In this document: positions 56,033-64,000 of the stretch, piece by piece | Layout of the letters: every line of letters begins with the position of its first letter | Position numbering within the stretch: the stretch's first letter is position 1 | Source: UBA1952 sp965246855 | GTDB taxonomy: Bacteria > Bacteroidota > Bacteroidia > Chitinophagales > Chitinophagaceae | Direction: 5' to 3' | DNA length: 64,000 nt | Assembly (NCBI GenBank): GCA_965246855.1 | Contig: CBDFFP010000005.1 | Span: forward strand, 558,001-622,000 | Made by a program: the position numbers and the translations under genes | Notes under the pieces: generated by a model | The model's input: the letters and a program-made list of their open reading frames with translations, nothing else | What the model was told of the DNA's origin: nothing | Databases searched by the model: none

Positions 56033-58906
56033 CTACACCGCTGTCTCGCTCATATACGCCTCCGTCGGCTCACACGTACAAATCAAGTTCCGGTCGCCCG
56101 CTGTGTTGTTCACGCGCTTCACGCTTGGCCAGAATTTATGCGCCGCCACATAAGCCAGCGGGAAAGCGGCTTCTTCGCGGCTATACGGATGTGTCCAATC
56201 GTTCGCGCAGACTTCCCATTGCGTGTGCGGCGCGTTCTTCAGCGGGTTGTCCGTCTTGTCCGCTTTGCCTTCTTCAATCGCACGAATCTCTTCGCGGATG
56301 GAAAGCATCGCCTCGCAGAAACGGTCCAGCTCGGCTTTGTCCTCGCTTTCCGTCGGCTCAATCATAATCGTTCCCGGCACCGGGAACGAAAGCGTCGGCG
56401 CATGGAAGCCATAGTCCATCAAGCGCTTCGCCACGTCTTCCGCCTCAATGCCCACGCTTTTCTTAAACGGACGCAGGTCGGCAATAAATTCATGCGCGCA
56501 GGTTCCGTTTTTGCCGGTATAAAGAATATCATACGCACCTTCCAAGCGCGCACGCATATAGTTCGCGTTCAGGATAGCAACTTCCGTTGCATTCCGCAGC
56601 CCTTCCGCACCCAGCATTCGGATGTAGGCGTAGGAAATCAAGAGGATAGAAGCCGAGCCATAAGGCGCGCCGGAAACATCGCCGCTCCCTTTGCCCGGAA
56701 GGAAAGGAGCTAAGTGACTTTTCACGCAAATCGGCCCCATGCCCGGCCCGCCGCCGCCATGCGGAATCGCAAAAGTCTTGTGCAGATTCAGGTGGCAAAC
56801 GTCCGCGCCAATCAGGCCCGGAGCCGTGAGACCCACCTGTGCGTTCATGTTTGCGCCGTCCATATACACCTGTCCGCCGTGCTGATGAATGAGTGCGTTG
56901 ATGTCCTTCACTGTCTCTTCATACACGCCGTAGGTGCTGGGATAGGTAATCATGATGCCCGCGAGGCGGTCAGAATACTGCTCCACTTTCGCCTTCAGGT
57001 CTTCGGTATCAATATAGCCGTTTTCCAGCGCCTTCACCACCACCACCTTATAGCCCGCCATCACCGCCGAAGCTGGGTTGGTCCCGTGCGCAGAGATGGG
57101 GATAATCATCACGTCGCGGTGGCCGTTGCCTTTGGCTTCGTGGTAAGCGCGAATGGTAAGGAGTCCGGCATATTCGCCTTGCGCACCGCTGTTGGGCTGC
57201 AAAGAGCAGGCATCAAAACCTGTAATCACGCTGAGGTAGCGCTCGAGTTCGGTCACGATTTGGCCGTAACCTGCCGCTTGTTCCTGCGGCGCATACGGGT
57301 GCATCTTGCTCCAGTGGCTCCACGAAAGCGGAATCATTTCCGTTGCCGCGTTCAGCTTCATGGTGCAGCTTCCCAGCGGAATCATGCTCCAGTTGAGGCT
57401 CAAATCCTTGCCTTCCAGCATCCGCAGATAGCGCATCATTTGCGTTTCGGAGTGGTGGCGGTTAAAAACTTCTTGTTGCAGGAAATTGCTTTCGCGCACC
57501 AGTGTTGAAGGAATATTGGTCAGCAGGTTTTCCGTTACCACAACGCCCGGCGCAACGCCGTCCACTGCCCGCTGAAAAATAGAAAGCAGGTCGGCTACAT
57601 CGCTCAGCGTTGTGGTTTCGTCAAGGGAAATGCCTATGCTTTTGTCTCCAAAATAGCGCAGGTTGATGCCTTCTTCTTCGGCCAGTTTCTGAATGGTTGC
57701 CTGCTGCGGAACACCAATCCACAGCGTATCAAAATAGCCGTGGTTGAGGATGATGAAATTGCCGTTGCCGGTTTCCGCAATTCCCCGCGCCAGCGCGTGC
57801 GTAAGAACCGATACGCGGCGGGCAATCGCCTTCAACCCTTCCGGCCCGTGATAAACGGCGTAGAGCGAAGCCATATTCGCCAGCAGCGCCTGCGCCGTGC
57901 AGATGTTACTCGTCGCTTTTTCGCGCTTGATATGTTGCTCGCGCGTTTGGAGTGCCATGCGCAACGCGCGCCGTCCGCTTGCATCCACCGAAACGCCGAT
58001 GATGCGGCCTGGAATGGCGCGCTTGAACTCATCTTTCGTCGCAAAGAACGCCGCGTGTGGACCGCCATAACCGAGCGGCACGCCGAAGCGTTGGGAAGAG
58101 CCGAGCGCCACATCCGCGCCCATTTCTCCCGGTGTTTTCAGCAACGTCAAGGCCAGCAAATCGGTAGCGAAAGCCACGTAAGCACCCGCGCTATGCACTT
58201 TCTCCACAAAAGCACTGTAATCTTGGATGCTGCCCTTGTCGTTGGGATATTGCACCAGCGCGCCAAAGTAGGATTCGTCCAGTTCCGCTGTTTTGTAATC
58301 GCCGAAAACCACTTCAATTTTCAGCGGCTCTGCGCGGGTTTGCACAACGGCTTTTGTCTGTGGAAACGTGTGTTCATCCACAAAAAACTTCGCCTTTTCG
58401 GGATTCTCAATACTCTTGTTCTTCGCCGCGAAAAACATGCTCATTGCCTCTGCCGCCGCTGTCGCTTCATCTAAAAGGGAAGCGTTGGCAATCGGCAATC
58501 CGGTGAGGTCGGCCACCATCGTTTGGTAATTCAGCAGGCTTTCCAGTCGGCCTTGTGCAATCTCGGCCTGATAGGGCGTGTATTGCGTGTACCAGCCCGG
58601 ATTTTCAAACACATTGCGCAGGATAACCGAAGGTGTGAGCGTGTCGTAATAGCCCTGCCCGATAAAGTTGCGGGCTACTTTGTTGCGCATAGAAGTACTC
58701 TTCAGTTCGCGCAGATAATCCGATTCGCTCAGCGGCTGGGGCAAGTCCAACTCGCCTTCCATGCGGATGTTTTGGGGCACGGTGCGGGAAATCAGTTCTT
58801 CCAGACTGTCCACGCCGATGGTTTGGAGCATGGCGGCCTGCGCGGCTTCATTGGGGCCGAGGTGGCGGCTTTGGAATTCGCGCGCCTGATTTTCGAAAAG
58901 ATTCAT
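56033..58906 (-). CDS. gcvP: Glycine dehydrogenase (aminomethyl-transferring), P-protein
   Basis: The 957-residue enzyme decarboxylates glycine and moves the aminomethyl group to the lipoyl H-protein in the glycine cleavage system. It is the fused single-chain form. The N-terminal half has FQSRHLGPNEAAQAAMLQTI, ANASLLDEATAAAEAM and GSSQRFGVPLGYGGPHAAFF. The C-terminal half has the PLP lysine in LNLHKTFAIPHGGGGPGMGP and AHGTNPASAVMAGYKVVVV. The start is ATG 58906, giving the normal family length; the open frame upstream is not conserved. gcvT and gcvH are not in the window. Confidence 0.96.
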   Translation of the reverse strand: MNLFENQAREFQSRHLGPNEAAQAAMLQTIGVDSLEELISRTVPQNIRMEGELDLPQPLSESDYLRELKSTSMRNKVARNFIGQGYYDTLTPSVILRNVFENPGWYTQYTPYQAEIAQGRLESLLNYQTMVADLTGLPIANASLLDEATAAAEAMSMFFAAKNKSIENPEKAKFFVDEHTFPQTKAVVQTRAEPLKIEVVFGDYKTAELDESYFGALVQYPNDKGSIQDYSAFVEKVHSAGAYVAFATDLLALTLLKTPGEMGADVALGSSQRFGVPLGYGGPHAAFFATKDEFKRAIPGRIIGVSVDASGRRALRMALQTREQHIKREKATSNICTAQALLANMASLYAVYHGPEGLKAIARRVSVLTHALARGIAETGNGNFIILNHGYFDTLWIGVPQQATIQKLAEEEGINLRYFGDKSIGISLDETTTLSDVADLLSIFQRAVDGVAPGVVVTENLLTNIPSTLVRESNFLQQEVFNRHHSETQMMRYLRMLEGKDLSLNWSMIPLGSCTMKLNAATEMIPLSWSHWSKMHPYAPQEQAAGYGQIVTELERYLSVITGFDACSLQPNSGAQGEYAGLLTIRAYHEAKGNGHRDVMIIPISAHGTNPASAVMAGYKVVVVKALENGYIDTEDLKAKVEQYSDRLAGIMITYPSTYGVYEETVKDINALIHQHGGQVYMDGANMNAQVGLTAPGLIGADVCHLNLHKTFAIPHGGGGPGMGPICVKSHLAPFLPGKGSGDVSGAPYGSASILLISYAYIRMLGAEGLRNATEVAILNANYMRARLEGAYDILYTGKNGTCAHEFIADLRPFKKSVGIEAEDVAKRLMDYGFHAPTLSFPVPGTIMIEPTESEDKAELDRFCEAMLSIREEIRAIEEGKADKTDNPLKNAPHTQWEVCANDWTHPYSREEAAFPLAYVAAHKFWPSVKRVNNTAGDRNLICTCEPTEAYMSETAV

Positions 58907-59158
58907 TGAAATAAAAGAAGGAAACAACCCTGCGGTTGTAAGGTTTTGAAGGCGCGAAAGTACGGCGGGCGGAGAAGTGAAGAAAGGTTGTGAAAGCCGA
59001 ATGGGTGCTGCTGTGGAACGCTCAGCAATCGACATTGATAGTAAGCTCAAAAAAATCTTTTTTAGACCTTCTTTGAATTTCTCCCAACCTTTTCTAAATT
59101 TACGTGCGTCTGACAAGAACAATCCTTCTATTCCACCCCAAAACCATTTTCTCTCCTA

Positions 59159-60622
59159 ATGAAAAACTTCTTACGCACACTTCTCCAAAACGGAAGAAAG
59201 CTGCTCCTCGGCGCAGTACTCTGCAGTATTTCCTCTACGGCACTTGCTTCGCACCTAATGGGAGGAGAGCTGGTCGTGACCAAAGTTCCCGGTGGCGGTG
59301 GGCTGTACGCCATCCAACTGACGCACTACCGCGACACTTTGGGTATTCCCCTTGCGATTTCTATTTCTTACAGTGTTATTGCTGCCGATGCCAGCGGGCT
59401 TCCCACCGTATCTTTTTCTTCGGGTTCACTAGACATGGATTCTACGCAAAGCAACGGACTACTCTCTGGCGCGTATGGTATTCAGGTAGGTGTGTATGTG
59501 GATACAGTGCAGCTTCCGGCCAATACCTATTGGATTACCACAACAGAATGCTGTCGCAACGCGGTTATCGGCAATATGACCACTCCAAGTTCGGAAAGCC
59601 TTGCGCTGATAACGCAGTTTACGGCCACGCCTGCCAACGACAACACCACGCCCTACTTCTTCGTGCCGCCGGTTCCGTATTTCGCGCTAAACGCGGCTGT
59701 CACATACAATCCACTCCCTTATGACTCGGAAGGCGACTCGCTGGTATGGGCACTGAGCGTTCCTAAAACGGATGTCTCCCTTATCGACACCAATTTGGCG
59801 CTTTTCGGCAATCCGGTGCAGGGCTTCACCACACCGCCCTCCGACCCGGCCAATCCGTTTGCCATGAACCCGGCAACCGGCGAAATCACGTGGACGCCCA
59901 ACACATTGGGCCATTTCGTGCAGTCGTTTCAGGTGGATGAATACCGGGGCGGCGCGAAGATTGGAAGCGTCATCCGCGATTATCAATACATCGTGCTGCC
60001 CGAAGACACCAACGCTGTTCCGCAACTGCGGCCCACATCCGGCAATGTGCAGTACAACGGTGCTACCAACAGCTTCTATGCCTATTACACGCCCGGCCAG
60101 CCGATGAGCGTTTCTGTTACTGCGAGCGTAAACAACGTGCTCACCTCTATGGACATGACCGCGTATTCGGCGCTGCTGAATCGCGCAGTGGCTCCGGCGC
60201 AGTTTACGTCCGGCACGGTTGGAACCACTATGAACGGCACGTTCAACTGGACGCCTGCTGCTGTGGAAAGCGGAGATTTCACAGCGGTGATCCGCGCGCG
60301 GAACGGCAACTTCAGCCGCGACTATACTGTGGTGCTGAAACCGAATCCAACACCTAATGCGGTTTCTTCTGTGAAGGGCGCTGCGATGGAAGCGAAACTG
60401 TATCCCAACCCAACTACCGGCGCGTTCTCGGTGGAAGCCAACGGCGCTGCTTCGGTTCGCATTTTCAACAACATCGGCCAACAAGTGGACGTGGTGTATG
60501 AAGGCGGCGCAAACGGCAAAACCACTTTCACTTACAACAAGTCGCTGGCTAAAGGACTGTATTTCGTGCGCATCGCCGATGCCGCAGGCAACGTGAAAGC
60601 GCTACCGTTTTCGGTGCAGTAA
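59159..60622 (+). CDS. Secreted adhesin-like protein with T9SS type A sorting domain
   Basis: The 487-residue precursor has an extended signal peptide (LLLGAVLCSISSTALA) and the segment SHLMGGELVVTKVPGG, the 'ASHxxGGE' start seen in many large Bacteroidota surface proteins. The body (about 35-400) is beta-rich with Ig-like features (NPLPYDSEGDSLVWALSV, NPATGEITWTPNTLGHFVQ). A T9SS sorting domain (about 410-487: KLYPNPTTGAFSVEANGAA, RIFNNIGQQVDVVYEGG, LAKGLYFVRIADAAG) directs it to the surface. It is probably an adhesin or matrix protein. It is divergent from gcvP. Confidence 0.88.
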   Translation: MKNFLRTLLQNGRKLLLGAVLCSISSTALASHLMGGELVVTKVPGGGGLYAIQLTHYRDTLGIPLAISISYSVIAADASGLPTVSFSSGSLDMDSTQSNGLLSGAYGIQVGVYVDTVQLPANTYWITTTECCRNAVIGNMTTPSSESLALITQFTATPANDNTTPYFFVPPVPYFALNAAVTYNPLPYDSEGDSLVWALSVPKTDVSLIDTNLALFGNPVQGFTTPPSDPANPFAMNPATGEITWTPNTLGHFVQSFQVDEYRGGAKIGSVIRDYQYIVLPEDTNAVPQLRPTSGNVQYNGATNSFYAYYTPGQPMSVSVTASVNNVLTSMDMTAYSALLNRAVAPAQFTSGTVGTTMNGTFNWTPAAVESGDFTAVIRARNGNFSRDYTVVLKPNPTPNAVSSVKGAAMEAKLYPNPTTGAFSVEANGAASVRIFNNIGQQVDVVYEGGANGKTTFTYNKSLAKGLYFVRIADAAGNVKALPFSVQ

Positions 60623-60642
60623 GCAAAACAGATTTCTTTGTA

Positions 60643-60680
60643 GAAAAGCCCTGACGTTTTGAGCGTCGGGGCTTTCTCTT
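60643..60680 (+). terminator. Intrinsic terminator
   Basis: Hairpin GAAAAGCCCTGACG / CGTCGGGGCTTTC with a seven-base loop, followed by a T-containing tail, after the T9SS protein gene. Confidence 0.82.
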
Positions 60681-60787
60681 GTAACACGCCCTGCGCCCGC
60701 TTCCAAAAATATTCCCCTTTAATTCCCTTCCCGTTTCTCCTTTTCCCCGCACTATCTTGCTTCCAAATTCTCCTTCTCCAAACAACG

Positions 60788-63529
60788 ATGAACACCAAAA
60801 AACTCCTGCTGCCTGCGCTGGCTGCTTGCCTCGCTTTGCCGCAAGCCGAAGCCCAAACCAAAAAGCCCACCGCAGGCGCGTCTACCGGCTCCGCCCGCAA
60901 AATCACCTCGGTGGAAGGCATCACCGAATATGAACTGCCCAACGGCCTGCACGTGCTGCTTTTCCCCGACGCTTCCAAGCCGACGATTACCGTGAACGTA
61001 ACCTACAAAGTAGGCTCGCGCAACGAAGGCTACGGCGAAACGGGCATGGCTCACCTGCTGGAGCATATGGTGTTTAAAGGCACACCGAAGCACAAAAACA
61101 TCCCCGCTGAACTGACCTCGCACGGCGCAAGTCCCAACGGCACCACGTCGTTTGACCGCACGAACTATTTTGAAACCTTCGCCGCGACGGACGAAAACCT
61201 GAACTGGGCGCTGGACATGGAAAGCGACCGGATGGTGAATTCCTTTATCGCGCAGAAAGACCTGCAAAGCGAATTCACTGTGGTGCGCAACGAGTTTGAA
61301 AGCGGCGAAAACGACCCGTCGGGCATCCTGATGGAGCGCATTCTGGCCACGTCCTACATCTGGCACAACTACGGCAACACCACCATTGGCTCCAAAGAAG
61401 ACATTGAGCGCGTGCCGATTGAAAACCTCCAGGCGTTCTACCACAAATACTACCAACCTGACAACGCGGTGGTGCTGGTAGCCGGCAAGATTGACGAGCC
61501 GAAAACGCTGGCGCTGGTGCAGAAATATTTCGGGGCTATTCCGCGTCCGGCGCGCAAACTGCAAATGGACTACACCGTGGAACCCGTGCAGGACGGCGAG
61601 CGGTTTGTGGAGCTTCGCCGCGCGGGCGACGTGCAGTCGGTGGCCATGGCGTATCACATTGCTTCCGGTGCACACCCCGATTACCCGGCGATTGACGTGC
61701 TGAACGAAGCGCTGACCAACGAGCCAAACGGACGCCTCTACCAGAGCCTCGTAAAGGGCGACAAAGCGGCAACGGTGTGGAGCTATGCAGCGGGATTGAA
61801 AGACCCCGGATTCCTGTACATCAACGCTGATGTTCCCAAAGAAAAATCCCTGGACAGCGCGCGGATGGTGATGAACCAGACGCTGAATGAACTGCGCACC
61901 AAGCCGATTACGGAAGAAGAAGTGGCGCGCGGCAAAGCCAAGCTGATGAAGGATTTTGAAACGCTCTACCGCAATTCTGCGCGCGTGGGTGTGGGCCTGT
62001 CGGAGTTTATCGGGCAGGGCGACTGGCGCCTGGGCTACCTCTACCGCGACCAACTGAAGAAAGTAACGGCTGCCGACGTGAACCGCGCGGCGGCCCTCTA
62101 CCTGAAACAATCCAACCGCACGGCGGGCTTGTTCATCCCAACCAACAACGCCGAGCGCACGCAAGTGCCCGTGCAGCCCGACATTGCCAAAATGCTGGAC
62201 GGCTACAAAGGCGACGCCGCTATGGCCGCCGGCGAAGCGTTTGACCCAACGCCCGACAATATTGACAAGCGCACCGAAGTGGCTTCCATGACAAGCGGCG
62301 CGAAATATGCCCTGCTCCGCAAAGACACGCGCGGCAACACGGTGGACACGCGCATCACCCTGCGCCTCGGCGACGAAGGCTCTTTGCAGGGAAAAGCCAC
62401 GCTGGCCGAGATGACTGCGATGGCCCTAAAGCGCGGCACGAAAACAAAATCGATGGCGCAGATTAACGACGCGCTGGACAAGCTGCAATCCAACCTGGAC
62501 ATTTCCGGGCAAGGCCAAACGGTGACCATTCGCCTGCAAAGCACGAAGCAAAACCTGGGCGCGGCGCTGGATGTGCTGGATGATATCCTGCACCAACCAG
62601 CGTTTGCGGATGCCGAACTGAACACCCTGCGGCAGGAAGCAATTACCGGTTTGGAGCAGGAGCGCAGCGAGCCGCAAAGCATTGCGGGCCGCGAGCTGAG
62701 CCGCATCACCAACAACTTCCCCAAAGGCCATATCCGCTACCCGATGTCGGTGGACGAAGAAGTAACTGCCGTAAAAGCGGTGAGCTTCGACGACCTGCGG
62801 AAGTTCCACCAGGACTATTACAACGGCTCCAGCGCAACGGTGGCTGTAGTAGGCGATTTCAACGTGGACGAGACGAAGAAAAAGCTGAACAAAATGCTCG
62901 GCGAATGGGGCGCGATTAAGAGCTACAGCTACGTGGCCAATCCGTATTACGAAGCGCCTGCGAAGCTGATTGACGTGAAAACGCCGGACAAGAAAAACGC
63001 GATGATGATGGCCGGCTCGGCAATTAAAATGCGCGAAGACAACCCCGATTATCCGGCCCTGACGATGGCAAACTTCGTCTTCGGTGGCGGCTTCCTCAAC
63101 TCGCGCCTCGCGACGCGCATCCGCCAGAAAGAAGGCATTTCCTACGGCGTGGGGTCTTATCTGCAAGCGTCGTCGCTGGATGAAAGCACGGCTTTTGGTG
63201 CCTACGCGATTTACAATCCTGATGCGCGTCAAAAGCTGTTGGATGCCTACAAGGACGAGCTTCAGAAACTGGTGCGCGACGGCATCACGGAGCAGGAATT
63301 GAAGGACGCGAAAAGCGGCCTTATCCAATACCGCCAAACGGGCCGCGCGCAGGACGCACAGCTTGCCGCCAAGCTGCAATCCAACCTGTATCTGGGCCGC
63401 ACCATGGCTTTTGACAAGCAGATGGATGACCGCCTTCAGAACTTGACCGTTGCCGACGTGAACGCCGCGATTCGCAAATACGTGAACCCCGAAAAGATGA
63501 GCTACGTGATGGCGGGGGATTTTAAGTAA
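60788..63529 (+). CDS. M16 family zinc metallopeptidase, secreted
   Basis: The 913-residue precursor has a signal peptide (LLLPALAACLALPQAEAQ) and two tandem M16 halves. The first half carries the inverted zinc motif HLLEHMVFKGTP (HxxEH, about residue 90) with the distal Glu in VVRNEFESGENDPSGI. The second half (from about residue 500) lacks HxxEH and acts as the clamp, as in pitrilysin-type enzymes. M16 peptidases degrade peptides inside a closed chamber; this one is periplasmic. The start is ATG 60788. A terminator follows. Confidence 0.94.
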   Translation: MNTKKLLLPALAACLALPQAEAQTKKPTAGASTGSARKITSVEGITEYELPNGLHVLLFPDASKPTITVNVTYKVGSRNEGYGETGMAHLLEHMVFKGTPKHKNIPAELTSHGASPNGTTSFDRTNYFETFAATDENLNWALDMESDRMVNSFIAQKDLQSEFTVVRNEFESGENDPSGILMERILATSYIWHNYGNTTIGSKEDIERVPIENLQAFYHKYYQPDNAVVLVAGKIDEPKTLALVQKYFGAIPRPARKLQMDYTVEPVQDGERFVELRRAGDVQSVAMAYHIASGAHPDYPAIDVLNEALTNEPNGRLYQSLVKGDKAATVWSYAAGLKDPGFLYINADVPKEKSLDSARMVMNQTLNELRTKPITEEEVARGKAKLMKDFETLYRNSARVGVGLSEFIGQGDWRLGYLYRDQLKKVTAADVNRAAALYLKQSNRTAGLFIPTNNAERTQVPVQPDIAKMLDGYKGDAAMAAGEAFDPTPDNIDKRTEVASMTSGAKYALLRKDTRGNTVDTRITLRLGDEGSLQGKATLAEMTAMALKRGTKTKSMAQINDALDKLQSNLDISGQGQTVTIRLQSTKQNLGAALDVLDDILHQPAFADAELNTLRQEAITGLEQERSEPQSIAGRELSRITNNFPKGHIRYPMSVDEEVTAVKAVSFDDLRKFHQDYYNGSSATVAVVGDFNVDETKKKLNKMLGEWGAIKSYSYVANPYYEAPAKLIDVKTPDKKNAMMMAGSAIKMREDNPDYPALTMANFVFGGGFLNSRLATRIRQKEGISYGVGSYLQASSLDESTAFGAYAIYNPDARQKLLDAYKDELQKLVRDGITEQELKDAKSGLIQYRQTGRAQDAQLAAKLQSNLYLGRTMAFDKQMDDRLQNLTVADVNAAIRKYVNPEKMSYVMAGDFK

Positions 63530-63548
63530 GTATTTCTTTTTTATGGAA

Positions 63549-63582
63549 GAGAAAGCCGCCTGCGAGGGCGGCTTTCTCTTTT
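63549..63582 (+). terminator. Intrinsic terminator after M16 peptidase
   Basis: Hairpin GAAAGCCGCC-TGCGA-GGGCGGCTTTC with a T-rich tail (TCTTTT). Confidence 0.88.
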
Positions 63583-63632
63583 AAGCGGAAGGCGTTCGCG
63601 GCACTTCGGCCTCTATTGAATAGAAGTTCTAT

Positions 63633-63758
63633 CTTCCTTCTGCAAACTCTCAGGAAGGAGAATCAAAGTCTCAACTTCCTTCCAGAGACTTTGCGGAAGG
63701 AGAATCAAAGTCTCAACTTCCTTCCACAAACTCTCAGGAAGGAGAATAGAATACCAAG
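63633..63758. repeat. 42-bp tandem array F (3 units)
   Basis: Units start at 63633, 63675 and 63717, an exact 42-bp period (twice 21). Each has CTTCCTTC facing GGAAGGAG around a variable centre (for example CAAACTCTCA), followed by AATCAAAGTCTCAA. The arms (TCCTTC/GAAGGA) can pair in each unit. It lies between the M16 peptidase and a lipoprotein gene, 32 bp before the latter's start. Confidence 0.88.
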
Positions 63759-63790
63759 AAGGCTTATTTTTGAGCAAATTTCTTCCAAAC

Positions 63791-64000
63791 ATGAAAAAGA
63801 TTCTTTGGCTCCCCGCTTTGTTCCTGCTCACCCTCTTTGCCGCCTGCAAAAAAGATAGCAATAACACAACTGCTACACCTGCCAACTCAAATGCCGTCAG
63901 CTTTACCACGAGTAAAAGCTTCAACGGCAGTACATCAATCGTTTTTAAATCCATAGACAGCAACAACGAGCTTTTTTATTCCCGCCAGACAAGCAGCCCG
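63791..64000 (+). CDS. Lipoprotein, N-terminal part (runs off the window)
   Basis: ATG 63791 opens a frame that reaches the window edge without a stop (70 codons). It begins with a lipoprotein signal peptide (ILWLPALFLLTLFAAC, Cys about residue 19), then KKDSNNTTATPANSNAV, a Thr/Asn-rich linker, and SFTTSKSFNGSTSIVFKS. The remainder lies outside the window, so the function cannot be judged. It lies 32 bp after array F, which may therefore overlap its promoter or leader. Confidence 0.75.
   Translation, partial: MKKILWLPALFLLTLFAACKKDSNNTTATPANSNAVSFTTSKSFNGSTSIVFKSIDSNNELFYSRQTSSP

Noticed and set aside
58907..59158. Glycine riboswitch upstream of gcvP
   Set aside because: The leader shows no recognisable tandem aptamer motifs; without a covariance search it cannot be supported.
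63616..63858. Open frame over array F with 14-residue repeats
   Set aside because: It overlaps the clear lipoprotein start at 63791 in another frame and has no signal, domain or start context.

Overview
The window comes from a moderately GC-rich member of the Bacteroidota, most likely a Chitinophagales-like or related gliding lineage. The evidence is a gldC gene, three secreted proteins ending in type IX secretion (T9SS) C-terminal domains, a TonB-dependent receptor with a carboxypeptidase-like N-terminal domain, DUF5777, DUF2911 and YtxH proteins, and Bacteroidota-style -33/-7 promoter sequences. It is mostly ordinary chromosome. No plasmid or prophage module is visible.

Layout. 0-7.3 kb: the end of an efflux outer-membrane channel gene, gldC, small envelope proteins, pyrD, a TerC protein, a TPR lipoprotein, rpe and a TMEM175-type channel. 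7.4-10.4 kb: a lineage-specific helical protein with a 21-bp repeat array, then a two-gene AAA-ATPase/TOPRIM-like module that looks like phage defence. 10.5-20.4 kb: TonB receptor, tRNA-Lys, a T9SS protein, and a TetR-controlled tripartite efflux operon (TolC, HlyD, EmrB/QacA-type) behind a perfect 22-bp inverted-repeat operator. 20.4-31.2 kb: a second helical protein with an array, secreted proteins, a cytochrome/YceI/DUF5777 cluster, cupin, DUF2911, PIG-L hydrolase, SemiSWEET and a PaaG-like isomerase. 31.2-35.6 kb: mreBCD plus a NoeA-like methyltransferase with a micropeptide. 36.8-42.2 kb: part of respiratory complex I (nuoG, H, I, J, K) with an MNT/HepT toxin-antitoxin pair lodged between nuoH and nuoI. 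42.6-48.1 kb: a Pls/PosA-type membrane NRPS (poly-amino-acid synthetase family), followed by convergent genes for a 4'-phosphopantetheinyl transferase that could activate it and an atypical SDR. 48-51.7 kb: DUF559 nuclease, DinB protein and YafY/WYL regulator. 51.7-55 kb: an AT-rich accessory island with two orphan genes, each followed by a 170-180 bp imperfect palindrome, an upstream promoter without an adjacent gene, and an IS4-family insertion. 55-64 kb: a third helical protein with an array, gcvP, a T9SS adhesin-like protein, an M16 peptidase and a partial lipoprotein.

The most unusual signal is not a gene. Six intergenic arrays (8.2, 21.2, 30.1, 42.4, 55.2 and 63.6 kb) have unrelated unit sequences but the same geometry: an exact period of 21 bp (three arrays) or 41/42 bp (three arrays), about two or four turns of B-DNA, with a small palindrome or inverted repeat in the units. 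In two of the 21-bp arrays whole units pair as reverse complements. The three 21-bp arrays each lie beside one of three uncharacterised helical proteins (7470-8186, 20431-21048, 55389-55901). This looks like a recurring, sequence-diverse but geometry-conserved DNA architecture. The cassette-like palindromes in the 52-53.5 kb island, whose terminal arms differ between copies but stay complementary within each copy, are a second candidate for an undescribed system.
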